A stretch of 64,000 nucleotides of DNA from Rosellinia necatrix (taxonomy: Eukaryota; Ascomycota; Sordariomycetes; Xylariales; Xylariaceae): assembly GCA_021209875.1 (NCBI GenBank), contig JAGYVD010000006.1, positions 2,294,001 to 2,358,000 on the forward strand, written 5' to 3'. This document shows positions 23,971 through 37,617 of this stretch, in pieces. The notes beneath the pieces are model-generated. The model had not been told where the DNA came from and did no database searches. It was given only the letters and a program-made list of their open reading frames with translations. A program made the position numbers and the translations under genes. Within the stretch, counting starts at the first letter, position 1. Every line of letters starts with the position of its first letter.

Positions 23971-26900
23971 TTTTATTTATAAACTGCTGTATTATTAGTT
24001 TTATTTTTTTTTTTATTAATTAAAAAAGTAAAATTATATATTAGTTTTAATTTAGAATTTTTATTATATTAGCTGTAGCTAGTAATATAATATTATTATT
24101 TTATATGCTGCTGGCTTTTATATAATAGCTAGCAATTATTTTAAGCGTTTTTATTTGCTAAAACAATTTTTAATAAATAAATTTAATTTATTATTATAAA
24201 ATTTAATTTTAAATTAATAGTTAATTTTAACTGATCTGTTTAATTAAATTATTTATTAAATTTTTAGCAAAATTTTATTATTAATTTTATTATTAATATA
24301 TTATATAATAAAATTATATTTAATTTTTAAAAGCTTAGCATATATAAAATAGTTTATTATTATTATATAAAACAAACTATAGCTTTATTAAAAAATTTAA
24401 TTATTAATATAATATTTAAATATTAAATTTAAAACTATAAAATTTTTTAATTATATTTTATTAAAAGTTTTTAAAATAATACTTAAGATTTTTTATATAT
24501 ATTAATTATTTATAAATAATAAAAAAATAATTGTTTTAAAACATTAAAAATAGTTTATTAAAATAAAAACAATTTATTTTTATTTAATATATTAAAATAA
24601 AAGCTAAAATTAATATTTAATATTATTAAATTTAATATTATTATTATTATAAAAAAATTTAATTTTTATTTATTTTATTTAAAAACTTTTATATTAAATT
24701 TAAAATAAATAAATTATTTTTAATTAGCAAATTATTTAAAATATAATTAATAATTAATTAAAAACGCTAATAAAACTTATTTATAAAATTTATACGCAGA
24801 TTAAAAAAACTAATTTTTAAAACTTATATTTTATTAAATATATTAGTTATTTTTTTTAACATTAAAAATAAATAGTTATTTTTTTAATTTAATTAAAAAT
24901 AAAAAAAAATATTTTTTATTATTTTTATAAAATATAATATAAATTTTTAACAGCAAACCTAGTTATTTTTACGCCGATTTAATCAGCAGAAAATGTAATT
25001 AAAAATTATTTAAAAGTTAATTAAAAAAAAAAAATAATTAATATTTTTATATTAAAATAATAAAACATTATTTTTATATTTATTATTTTAAATATTATTT
25101 TATTAAAAAGTAGTATTATTTTTAAAAACCTGTATTAATAAATATAATATTTATGTTTATAAAAACAAAAACTAATTATATAAAATTATAAAACTATATT
25201 AAGTTTTAATATTTTTAAATTATGTTTTTTAAATAAACTTTAAAAACCTGCTAGTAAAAATTAAAACAGAAAAAACAAAATAGTTTAAGCTAAATATAAC
25301 TTATTAGCAAAAATAAAAAAAATAAAAAAAATAAAAATCAGAAAGTTTATAAAAGTTTTTTTTTTTTTACTGCTACTGTTTTACAGCTTTTTATTTTTTT
25401 ATATTATAATATATTAATTTAAATTATAAATAAAATATAACAGTTATTTATAAAATTATTAATAATATAAAGTTAAATTTATATATAAAATTATAATATT
25501 TAATAAATAAAAATGTTTAACTAAAAGCTTATAATATAATAAAAATATAATAAATAATAAAAAAAAAATTAATTAATATAAGCTTATAGTAAAATTTTAG
25601 TTTTTATTTAAAATAAAGCTAACTGTTTTTAAATTTTTATTTGCAGATTTAAACAGTTAATTAATTAATTAAGTTTAAAATAAATATTATTTTACTGTAG
25701 TTTATATTATAAAATATTATTAAGTATTTATTATTAATTTAATTTAATATTATATTACAACTATTTTTATTATTATTTGTTATATTATAACTATTTTTAA
25801 TTTTATTAAGAATATTTTAACTATTTTAAAAGTATTAAATATTATATAAAATATAACTATATATTTTTTATTTAAGTTTATTAAACAGCAAGCTAAACAA
25901 TTTAGGTTTATAAAATAATAAAATATAAAATAAAATATATTATAAAAATACGTTTTATTAATATATAAACTATTATATTAGCTATTAAATAAATATAAAT
26001 ATTAAAAGTTTTAACTATTAATAGCGTTTTAAGCTTAAAATTAAAAAACAAGCATATATAAAAACAAAGTTTATAATAAATTAAAACTTAAAATATTTAA
26101 ATACTATAATATAATACTAATTATATAATATATTAATAAACTAAACTATTTAAAAAATATTTAAAAATATTAATTATATTTAAAAATTTAATATAAAAAT
26201 TATAATAAATTTTTATTAGCAAGAGCGTCTTAGTTTAAAAGTCTGGCTTAAAACTTAAAAACATAAGTTATTTAAAATCTAAACTTTATTAAAATAAAGC
26301 TTAAAAACAGTTTTAAAAAATAAACTTAAAGTTATAAAATAATAAACAGCAAAAATATAATTTCGCTAATAAAACAAATAAATTAATTAATAAATATATT
26401 AATAATAAAATTAAATATTATAATAAAATAAAAAGCGCTAATAAAAATTATATTATTTGTTATATATTTAATAATTTAAATAGTTATTTAAAAATCTTAG
26501 TTAAGCTTTAAAAATTAAAAAATATTAAAGTTAATTTATAAAATTAAATAAACATTTATAAATATTTTACTATAAAGCAGTAGCATGTTATTTATATTAA
26601 ATAAAAATATATAATTAAAAGATCTAAAAATTAAAAATCTAATTAAAAAAAAAGCAAAAAAAAAAAATATTAATGTATATATTAATTAATTTTAAACAAA
26701 ATATTAGCAAAAATATAATAATAAAATTAATAATAATAAATTATTTTTATTTTTAAATATAATATTTATATTTAATAATTTTTTTAAAAATACTAAACTT
26801 ATTTTAACTTTAAATTTAACTTTAAACTATTTTAAAACAAAATAATAAAAAGCTGAAAAAAGTTATTAATGCAGTTAAAAGTTTTAAAAAACTATAATAA

Positions 26901-29900
26901 TCGTGGACGTAATAATTAAAAAATTATAATTAGAAAAACTATAATTAAAATAAAAAAATTAATTAAATATATTTAAATAATTAATAAAAGTAGCATAAAC
27001 ATATATATTAATAAATAATTTAATATATTACGATCTAAAAATATAGAATTTTTATATATTTAAGCGCGCTATTAAATAAATAAAAAATTTAAACCTAACT
27101 ATAATTTTAATTCTGCTAATATTTTTAAAAATAATAACAGTAATAATAAAAAAACTATTAAATTAAAAATATTTAAAAAACGTTATAAAAAACGTTTTAT
27201 TAAATAATAACGTTATATTATTTTTTATATATCGTTAAATATAAATATACTAGATAATAAACAAATTTTAAATTAAATATTTAATACTATATTAAATAAC
27301 ACGCTTAATAAAAAAAAACATTATTAAGCAGTAATTATTTTTTTTAAAATTTTTAAATATCGTTTTAAGTTATTATTATATATAATATTAAAAAACAGCA
27401 GAAAATATGCATTAATATAACTTTAACGTAAATTTTATAAATTATTTAATATTAATAGAACTAATTAATAACTTAATATATTTTAAAATTATAAAAAATA
27501 ATATAATAAATTAATATATTAAAAACAAATTATAATATTAAAGTTTTTAAACATTATAAAAAACTAAAAACAGTTAAATTATTTATTATAAAAAATAAAA
27601 ATAAAACTAAAAAGCTTTTTTATTTTAAAATAATTATTTATATAAACAATAATATATTTCTAGCTTTTATTAATATAATTTCTTTTTTTATTTAATATTA
27701 TAAAAATATTTAACTATATATTATTTAACTGTTATTATAAAAATAATTAAACTTTTTAAGCTTAACAGTATTAAAAATAGTTTATAAATAATAAAATGCG
27801 TTAATATTTATATTTAATTAAAAATATAAATAAATAATTTTAAACTATAATATAATATATATATATTATTAACTAATTTAATTATAAAATACTATTAAAA
27901 ATTAAATTTTTAAACAGCACTAGCTTTATATAATTTAAATATAAAAAACTAAAATAATACGCTTTAAATTAATAATTTAAATTAATATATTGCTTTATTA
28001 GCAATAAAAATAAATAAACTAAAGCTTTATTATAAAATAATTTTTATTTAAGCAAAAATATTATTATAATTATATTAGCGTTAAAAATAACAATTATAAT
28101 AAAATATTTAAAAGTTTTAGTTATAAACTAAGTTTATATAATAATTTTAAACTTATTATAAATTTTATAAAAATCTATATAATATTATATAAAACAGCAC
28201 AACAAATAAATATAACTAAGTTATAAAATTTGCTAATTTTAAAACGCTATTAATAATTATATATAAAACTTTTTTTAAAATATTTAAAACATATATAAAT
28301 ATATAAAATATAAAATATATATTAGCAATTTTAAAAGCAGCAATTAAAACTATATGCAGTATTTTAATTAAAAATATATTAAACGTATAAAAAAAACGTT
28401 AATAATAAAATAAATAAATAAATATAAGTATAGCTATTTTTATAATTTTTTAATTTTATAAATAAAACACTGCAATTTTAGCTTAATAAATTAAAATTAA
28501 TATATTTTTAAACTAAAGCTTAAAATATATAAGCAGATTAAATAAATAATATAAAAATATTTTTATTTATTTTATTTAAAGCTTAATAAATTTAATAATA
28601 ATATTAAAATATTTATTTATTTAAAAACTAAGATAAATATAAATAATTTAAACTAGTAACTATATTAGCAGTTTTAAAAAATATATAAACAACTAAAATA
28701 ATTTTATAACTATTAAAAATATTAAAATAATAAAACTAGTACTATTAAGCCAACTTTATCTAATTATATTACTAGTTTTTATTATATAATAAAAAATAAA
28801 CTAAAGCTTGTAATAAATTTTAAAAAATAAATATAAAAGTCGCAAATAACGTTTATTTTTTTAAACAAAATAATATATTAAAAACTATATATAAAGTTAT
28901 AATATTTATAATTATAAATATTATAAAAAATATTATTAATAATTTATAAAAAACAAATAAATATAAAACAGCTTTTATTATTTTATATTATAAATAAAAA
29001 CAATTTATAGTTATAATAATAAAACTAAAATTATTTTTAGATTTTTTAATATAAAATAAAAACTTAATAAAACTTTATTTATAAAAATTTGTATTAGTAT
29101 ATATTAATAATATTATAATTTTTTAAAATAATAACAGATTATATTTATTATTTAAATATTATTTTTAATATTTTCGTAAAATCAGGTCATATTATAGCGC
29201 TTAAAAATATTTTTTATATAGCATAGACTTAAAAAGCTAAAATAATATATATTTAAATTAAAGCTGTTTATAAATAAAAAAAATAAAGCTATAAAAACTT
29301 AATAATATTTAAAAATTTTAAAAACTTAAAAATAAATTAAAGTTTATAAGTTTTTAACAATATTATATTTATTAGTTCGTAAATATTGCCGCGTTATTAA
29401 ATAAATTTAAAATATTAAAATTTAAAAACTGCTTAAAAAAACTAATTTTATTAAAGCTAAATAAATATATAATTATCGACTGCTATTTAAAATACTGCTT
29501 TTTAAACTAAATTTTAAAACAAATATAATATTAATTTAAATATAAAAATAATATAATAATATAGTAGCTTATAAAAATAAAATATAAAAACAAGCATAAA
29601 AAACATAAAATATTTTTAAAAATTATATTTATAAAACTATTAGTTTAACGTTTTTAATTATAATAAATTTTTATTTTATAAGTTAATTTAAACAAATTAA
29701 ATAATATTAAAGCAAAACTATATTAAAAATAAAAAATAGCAAATTATATATTATATTATTTTTATTTTATATATTAATATTTATTAAAAAATAATACAGT
29801 ATTTATAAAATTAAAATTTATAGCTTAATATAAATATTAAAAAATTTATTTAATATTTTAATTATAATAAAATATATATATATATAAATTATGCTGCAAT

Positions 29901-30342
29901 AGCATAAACTTTCTTATTAATTATTAAACGTTTAAAAAATCTAGTTGTTTAATTAATTAAAAATATTTTTAGCTAAATATAATAAAAAATTTAAATATAT
30001 TATATATTAAATAAAATATTTATAAATGCTAATATATTATTTAAACTATTTTAAACAAATAATGCTACTATTTTGTTTATACAGCTTTTTAAGCTTTTTA
30101 AAGCTATATTATTTTTAGTAATAATTTAACAGCAAGCTAAAAAAAAACAGCTAGCGATTAAAAAAATTAAAACAAATTAAATTATTATAATATAAAAAAA
30201 TACTAACGTATTAATTAAAACGTTAAAACTTAAACATTAAAATATATAACTAATATTTATACTGTAATAAATTATAGCAATACAAGTTATACTAAAAGTA
30301 AAGATTGAATTATAAAATATATAAAATATAATAATATTAATA
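23971..30342. other. RIP-decayed AT-rich DNA
   Basis: Over 6 kb of AT-rich DNA with all frames closed, largely A-rich on the + strand and therefore perhaps from + strand elements. I found no paired long terminal repeats, inverted ends or recognisable motif. It should be read as unidentified decayed transposon sequence. Confidence 0.65.
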
Positions 30343-32202
30343 ATATAATGTTATATATAGGTCAGTAATATATATAGGTTAATAACACACTTTTTCCCAA
30401 CTTTTTATTTTTTAATTTTATTTATATATTTTTTTATAACCACGTAATAGTTTAAAAATCTATAGCAGCTAATCTGCAGCTAGCTATTTAAGCTAAAAAA
30501 CGCGACTTAAAACTTTTTTTATAAAAGCTTGTTTATATTTATAACGTTTTTATTAATATATTAATATAAAAAATTAATAATAACGCGTTTTATTATATTA
30601 TAAACTTTATAAAGCGAAATTTAATAATGTTTAAAAAAAAAAACTATTGCTAAACGTATTTTTAAGCTAAATACGCAAGCATTTCTGCTTTAGCTTTAAT
30701 ATATTTAAAAAATAGCTAATATTTTCCGACGTAAACGCGACATGTTAAAAGTTAATATTAATTAAGCTTTAACTTTTATATAATAACGATTTAACTTTTA
30801 AACGCGTTATAACTGCTAAATTAATTATTAGCAAGCTTTTAATAAAAATTTTAAAAGTTATTATAAATAGTTTAAGCTTATAAAGCTTATAATTAAAAAA
30901 TATAATATATATATAAATAATATTTACAACTTTAATAAAATAAAGTTTTTAATAAATAAAATAATTATTAAAATAATAATTATAAGCTTTAAAAAATATA
31001 AGCAATTTAAACAAGCTAAGCTTAAAACAAAAAATAAGTTATTATAAATTAAGCTATTAATTTTAAAGTTAAATAATACCGCTATATATTATTTTTTTAA
31101 ACAAAGTTTATTTTACGTTATAATATAATAATATTATATTATTACGCAACTAAGTTATAAACTTTTTAAATAACAGCTAAACTAATAATAAAATAAATAT
31201 TAAACAAGCAAAATATTTCGATTATTATATTAAAAGCCGGAAAAAAATATTTATTGCTTTTTAATTTTAAATAATTATAAAACTATTATTTAATAAAATT
31301 TAAAAAATACTGCTAGTTTAATAATTTTATTATATTTTATATATTTGCTTATTTATTATATAAGCTTTAGTTTTTAATTTAGTTTTTTAATATATTAAAA
31401 CAGCGTTATAATAAATATATTAAAAATTTAATACGCCGCTATTAAATTTATATTAAAAAACAGAACTTTTTTAAAAGCTTTTATATATATTTACGTATAT
31501 ATTTACAAAATAAAATATTTAATCAGGTTTTAAAGCAGCTAAAATTATATTTTTAATATAAATAAAGTTATATTTATATTAAATATACAAAAACAGCAAA
31601 AATACTGTTGTTTAACTTTTAGCTTTTATTTAAATCTTAGACTTTAAAAACGTTTACTACTACTAAAAAAACTAAACAGCAATTAATTTTTATTAAAACT
31701 AAAATTAAAAATTATTTTTTAAGCTTTTTAATTAAAATTTTAAATTTTATCAACTTAATTATAAAAATAACGCAAAAGTTAATATATTAAAACGTTTTAT
31801 TATATTAAAAAAACAAAAAGCTTTGCAAAACTAATTATATATTAAATAAACGTTGCAGAATTAAAAATAAACAGTTATAAAATAAAAGATTTTTTATAGT
31901 AAGCAATACTTAAGTTTTATAGAAATTTAAAAACAATAAAATAATTAAATTTAATAATAAAGCTAAAAATAGTTGTTTAGCAAAAAAAATATAAACAAAT
32001 CAACGGCGCTATAGTATCTGCAGCAAGCCTAAATATAATATATAAACTTGTTAAACAGATATAAAAACTTTTAATAAAAATAATTCCGCTTAATTAAATT
32101 TATTTATATATGTTATAATTAAGTTATTTAAGTTAGCACATAAAACGTGCGAAAAAATATATTACTAACCCGTGTATATTACTGACCTGTGTGTAACGTT
32201 AT
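30343..32202 (+). mobile_element. Fot1/pogo-like DNA transposon, about 1.86 kb
   Basis: The left end (30343-30395) and the reverse complement of the right end (32150-32202) match over about 50 bp, with mainly transition differences. The shared core is AGGTCAGTAATATA. A total of ~1.9 kb with ~50-bp inverted ends is the usual size of fungal Fot1-type elements, which insert at TA. TA sits at both outer edges, but in this DNA that proves nothing. Confidence 0.8.
30430..32092 (+). pseudogene. RIP-killed pogo/CENP-B-type DDE transposase
   Basis: At 30919-30948 the + strand reads NIYNFNKIKF, the expected RIP product of the N-x-DETGF catalytic block of DDE transposases of this group (Asp codon GAT or GAC to AAT or AAC). 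Near the end, 32010-32051 reads YSICSKPKYNI, stop, TC. This is a C-terminal CCHC knuckle of the kind seen in many fungal pogo-like transposases, with the first Cys and the His both turned to Tyr. The frame then ends at TAA near 32092. The two motifs are in different frames, so at least one indel is present. The span (~550 codons) matches the family. The start codon cannot be placed. The gene is dead from dense stops. Confidence 0.7.
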
Positions 32203-32526
32203 ATAATATTTAAAATATAAAATAATATGATAAAAGCTATATAAACTAACTATATATTTTATATAATATATAAACGTTTAATAAAACTATATAAAAACAT
32301 TAGAACAAATAAAAAAAAGCCTATTATTATTTTACACGTATTTTACTACGATTTAAAATTTAAACTAATATATTATATAAACAGTAATAAAAATAAACTA
32401 GTTATTTTTACTATTATTTAAATTAAAGCATTATAAATAACATATAATAATCGAGCTTATTTTAAAATATAACGGACAGCCGATTATTTATAATTTATAT
32501 TATCTTTTTTAAACATTAAAAAGTAT
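32203..32526. other. AT-rich spacer
   Basis: RIP-decayed DNA between the DNA transposon and the inverted short element. Nothing recognisable. Confidence 0.6.
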
Positions 32527-32531
32527 ATTAT

Positions 32532-32788
32532 TGTTGCACCAGTCACAATTAAGAAGTCAAGGCTCCAGCAATAAGTGATGTATTGTACGAAAAATCTACA
32601 GATGAAAAAGGAAAGAGTAAGTGGGAGGAATTAGCCCACTAGAATTCTGGCTAAGTGCAGGTGTGTGGGGTGGGTCCAGTCTGTGCGCCAGCTGGTCTGT
32701 GCGTGCCAGTTGGCAGCAGGTGTACGGATGTTCCGCACGCGCATGCCACGCATGCCGCGTGTGGCCAGTTATCCAGTCATCCGTAACT
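32532..32788 (-). mobile_element. Intact short element, 257 bp (copy 4, inverted)
   Basis: Exact reverse complement of 19539-19795. It is flanked by a perfect ATTAT duplication (32527-32531, 32789-32793) and embedded in AT-rich DNA on both sides, with no RIP inside. Because the target sequence is itself AT-converted in character, insertion probably followed decay of the host region. Confidence 0.88.
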
Positions 32789-32793
32789 ATTAT

Positions 32794-35700
32794 AAAATAT
32801 ATTAAAGTTTGTTTTATATATATATTAGCAAGAAAAACTAAGTATTAATTATATAAAAATTTTTAATTCATTAATACCTGGCGTATATTTTTTTTTATAT
32901 TATGTTTTAATTTTATTGTTAAACTATTAAACTTTATAAATAAAAATAACATAATATTAGCAGTAGTATATAAATTATTTAAATTTATTAAATATATTAT
33001 AGGCAAAAATTTATATATTATAAAAACTAAGCTTAATTATATATATTTTACATATATATTTTAATTAAAAATTACTAAACGTTTTTATATTAAATGCTAA
33101 TTTTAAACTAATAAATAAATTATTAACAGCATTATTTAAAATAAATAATATTAATATTAAAATAACAGCATTATATTATTAAGCAGCTAATAAACAGGTT
33201 AAATATATTTTTTAAATATTATAAACTTTATTAATTATTATATTAAAAAAAAAGCTTAAAGTTAATAATTAAAAATTTTTATTAAATATATTATATACTG
33301 CTTTAATATATTAAGATCTGCTACTATTAAATAAACACTATATAAATTATTATATAAAAAAAATTTAAAACTTTTTATTAATTAGCTTTAAAATTAAAAA
33401 TAACTATATATAAACATAATAAATACTGCAACAAAAAGCAGCAGATGCTGTAATAATCGTATAAATTAAAATAAAATATATTATAACAATAAATATAATA
33501 AACTATTAATTATTAATAAATATAATTTAATATATATTAAATTAATAAAGCTTAAACAGCTTAAATATTATTTATAAAACTAAACTAAGCTTATTTTTTA
33601 TAAAGTTAGTTTATTTATAGTTAAAAAAACTTAGCAATTTTAAATATTATATTAAGCTATTTAAATAATTATATTAATAAAAAACATTTTAATTAAATAT
33701 TTTAAATTAGCAAAAAAATATTTATAACTATAAAATATTAGAACTAAGCAGCCTAAATATAAATAATATTAATAAATAAATTATTAAAAATATTATTAAT
33801 TATATAAAAACAGGTTTAATTTTATTTTTAACAGCTAAAATATAACCGTGCTATAAAATTAAATAGTTTAAATATATAAAAAAATATAAAACTAATAATA
33901 AACTTTAAATAAAATATTTTTAACTTATTATAATAATATTACAAGCAAACTAAAACTAAAATATTTATATATTAATTTAAAAATAAAAAGATTATTAAAA
34001 TAACTATATATTATAACAAAATGCTTAAAAATAAACGTTTAATATTTAATACTTATTTTTTATTATTATTTTAATATAATATTAAAAATATAATAGTTTT
34101 AAATATAACGTTAAAAAGTTTAACGTAATTAAAAATAATAAGTTTTTATAAGCTGCATTTAATCGGCTAAAAGCTAAAATAAAATAATACTAATATAAAT
34201 ATATTATATTTATATAAACATATAAAAAAGTTTATAAAACTTTTTAATATTTTTTAATAATATAAATTATTTTTTATTATTTTTAGTTTATAGTATATAT
34301 GCACTTAATACTAAAAGTACTTTAGTATTAAATAAATATTATATATTTTTTATATTTAAAACAAATATTATATATAATTTATAATTATGCCTGCTAATTT
34401 ATATTAGTTATGTTTTTTTTAAAATAGATTAATAAAAATAACATATAAATTATAAATTAAAATAACTTTGTTTAAAATAAAAAAACTTTTTATTTCTGCT
34501 ATTTATTTATATAGCTTATTATATAATTTTATTTTATTATAAGTTTTATTTTTACACGTTATAAATACCCAGCTTATTTATAATTATTAAAAAACATAGC
34601 TTTTATTTATTAAGTTATTTTTTTGTTTATTGCGTATTAAAAGATTTATTATTAAAATATTAGCGTACGTTTTTTTAACGCTGATCAGCGTAAAATTAAT
34701 CTTATATTAATTATTATTAATAAAACTAAAAATTTAAAAACAGATTATTATAATTATTATAAATAAAAATATAAAACTATTTTTATTAATAATTATTAAT
34801 ACTTTTAAACTAATAAAATAACATATAATATTATATTAGCTATATATTAAAATATATATGCAGCAGAAAAATATATATAACTATTTATATTATTTATGCT
34901 TTTTTATAAATTATATTAATTATATTTAATTGTTTAGCATTAATAAAAACAGTATTTATTAATTTTTATTTAATTTTAATAATATTAACGTTAATATAAT
35001 TTATTAAAAACTTATTTTAAAAACAACTTTAGATTATAATATAAATAACGTTATATAAATATAATAAAACAAGTTTAATAATAAGCCTGTATTAAAAATT
35101 AATAATTAACGTCTGCCAGGCCTTATTTATAATATTTTTAAACAATTATTAAATTATATTTAAATATATTAAATAAAGCTTGTAGTAATGCTATAGTTTT
35201 TTATTTATTTTAATATTTTTGTATTAAATATTTTAATATTAATTATAATTATATATAATATTAACATTATAAAACAATTAATTTATATTTTTATTATAAC
35301 GTTTTTAATTATTATAAAATCGATTATAGTTTTAAAAATTAAATATTTATATAATATATAAAAAAATTATAAGCAAAAAATGCTTTTATTTTATATATTT
35401 TAATAAAAACACTTCTAATAAAATTAATGCTTTAAATTTAAGCTAAATTATTTTAAATATTTTATTAAATATTAATATTATTAATAAACGTGTTTATTAT
35501 TATATTTAAAACGTTTTATATATTAATAAAGCCGAACAAATTAAAATATTATATATATTAGTAATTATAGCTTATATTATTAATTTTATAACTTTGTAAA
35601 ACTTTTTATTAGTTTTATTAAAATTAAATAAAATATATTTAAATATATTATATTATATAAAATTAACTATATATATTTTATCGGCGCAAATATAATAAAC

Positions 35701-36300
35701 AGTTATTATATTATTATTAAAATTAATAACGTTTAATATAGCCGCTATAAGTTTTATATTAAATATAAATATTAGTATTATATTAACGCTACTAATAATT
35801 ATATTATATTTATAAATATAAAAATTAAATGCTCTGTTTTTAAACAACAGCTAATTATTATTAAAATTAGCAAACAAAAATTTGTTAATAAGCTAAAAAT
35901 AAAAACTATAACAATATAACTAAAGCACTTTTATATTTAATATTATTAATAAAAATATTAATTAATATAACAGCTAATATTAATAATATTTATTATATTT
36001 ATCGCGCTTTAATAATAATTAAGCTTATTAATTTATATAATAAAAACTTTACAAATATTTTAAAAATATTAATATAGCTATAGCTGCATTAAATCTATTT
36101 TAATTATTTTAAATAATATTATTTGTTTATAATAATAAACTTAAATAAATTATAAATATTTTTATTAAAAATAAAAACTTTATAATGTTAATTTATATAA
36201 AACTTTGTTTTAAAACATTAAAAATAGCATTTTAAAACATTAAACAAGCTTATTAATTATTTTAACGCATATTTTAAATAATAAAAAAGCTAATATATAT
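32794..36300. other. RIP-decayed AT-rich DNA
   Basis: All frames are closed and the + strand is A-rich. A perfect 11-bp inverted repeat, TTAATACTAAA and TTTAGTATTAA, surrounds 34305-34331. No element ends were identified. It may belong to the same unit as the broken reading frame that follows. Confidence 0.6.
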
Positions 36301-37617
36301 TTAAAAGTTATTAAAAATTTATTTATTTATTATATAATGCTACTTATAAATTTATATTTTAAAAAAAAATAAAACTTACTTTTACCGACCTACGCATATA
36401 ATAGTTATTTTAATATTTAATCTAATTAAGCAAAAATACGCAATTATATAGCTAATTATACTATTTAATTTTTGCGATTTTTTTATATTTTTTTAACTTA
36501 ATAACGTTTTAAAAATAAAATTTTAAAACATTAAATATATATTATTACAACTTTTAAAAACTATTTTTAATAATATAAAAGCTAAACAAATTTTTATTTA
36601 TAACATAATAAAAGCTATACATGCAGAACATAATATTAATAACAGGTTATAAACATATTAGCAAGCTTATATTATATAACACTTAAATATTATTTTTTTT
36701 TTTTAAAAAAAACAAAAAACATAGAATTTATTAATACTTAAGCAGTATAAATACTATTATATAAAATAAGCAGCAAAAAAAAAAGGTAGTCAGATTATAA
36801 AACGCATATTATTAAACAAATCCACGCTTTATAGAGATTAAATCACTTGCTGGCACCAATTATAGAAGTATTAACTCTACTAGCTTATTATTTAAAAAAG
36901 ACTATAAACAAATGTATTTATAAAAAAGCTTGCACAGCATAAAAATAAGCTAAACGCTACTATTAAACTTATTCAATCAGTACATAAAAATACCGCGCTA
37001 GCTAAAATAAAAACTATAACTAAAACAATAACATTAAACAATATTATAAAAAAAAAGTTAATTTTCTATTAATATTTAATTAACTTTAACAATAAATATA
37101 TAAAATATTATAACATTACAGCTTTCCTGGCAATATAATATCTGCTTGATCGTATTAACAGCAAAAACGCTGCAAAAAACGCAAACTTTACTACAGCTAT
37201 TTAAAAAATCAGCATAGTCTAAAACGAACAGGTTAACACTGTCGAAAAATCACAGATAAATAAACAGATTAAAAAACAGGAAGACCTCGATAAAAACACT
37301 GACGAAGACACTGACGAAGAAGAAGAAGTACATGAAGTACTAGACAACGCTGTCCAAGCTACCAAGGCCATCGTGCTCTCGTCCAGCGCCAGCCCTTCCA
37401 CTACCCCCATTAGCTCAGTGGGGGCAACCCAAGACAGCTCAACCCCGTGTTCATCGTGGGTAGGGTCACTAGCGGAAGTAGCAGCAGTGGCACCTCCATA
37501 GGTGGCAATGCCAGCACTACCTTCACTTTCCTGAAGGGGGGCAACGGCAGAGGCGGCAGTGCCCGAGGCGGCAATGCCCGAGGCGGTAATTCATCTCAGG
37601 GTTTTACCTCAACCTAG
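36301..37617 (+). pseudogene. Broken transposon-like reading frame with acidic tail and RGG repeats
   Basis: One + frame can be followed from about 36400 to a stop at 37499-37501, interrupted only by TAA/TAG codons, as expected from RIP of CAA, CAG or TGG. Its first part is Lys/Asn/Ile-rich and AT-biased. From about 37240 composition becomes normal and the protein turns acidic (EDLDKNTDEDTDEEEE), then Ser/Pro-rich. In another frame (37414-37617) an open stretch ends in Gly-rich RGG repeats (GRGGSARGGNARGGN) and its own stop, which suggests one frameshift. RGG boxes commonly bind RNA. I do not recognise the family. A mobile-element protein is most likely because the frame lies in RIPed DNA, but a host gene fragment is possible. 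Confidence 0.45.
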
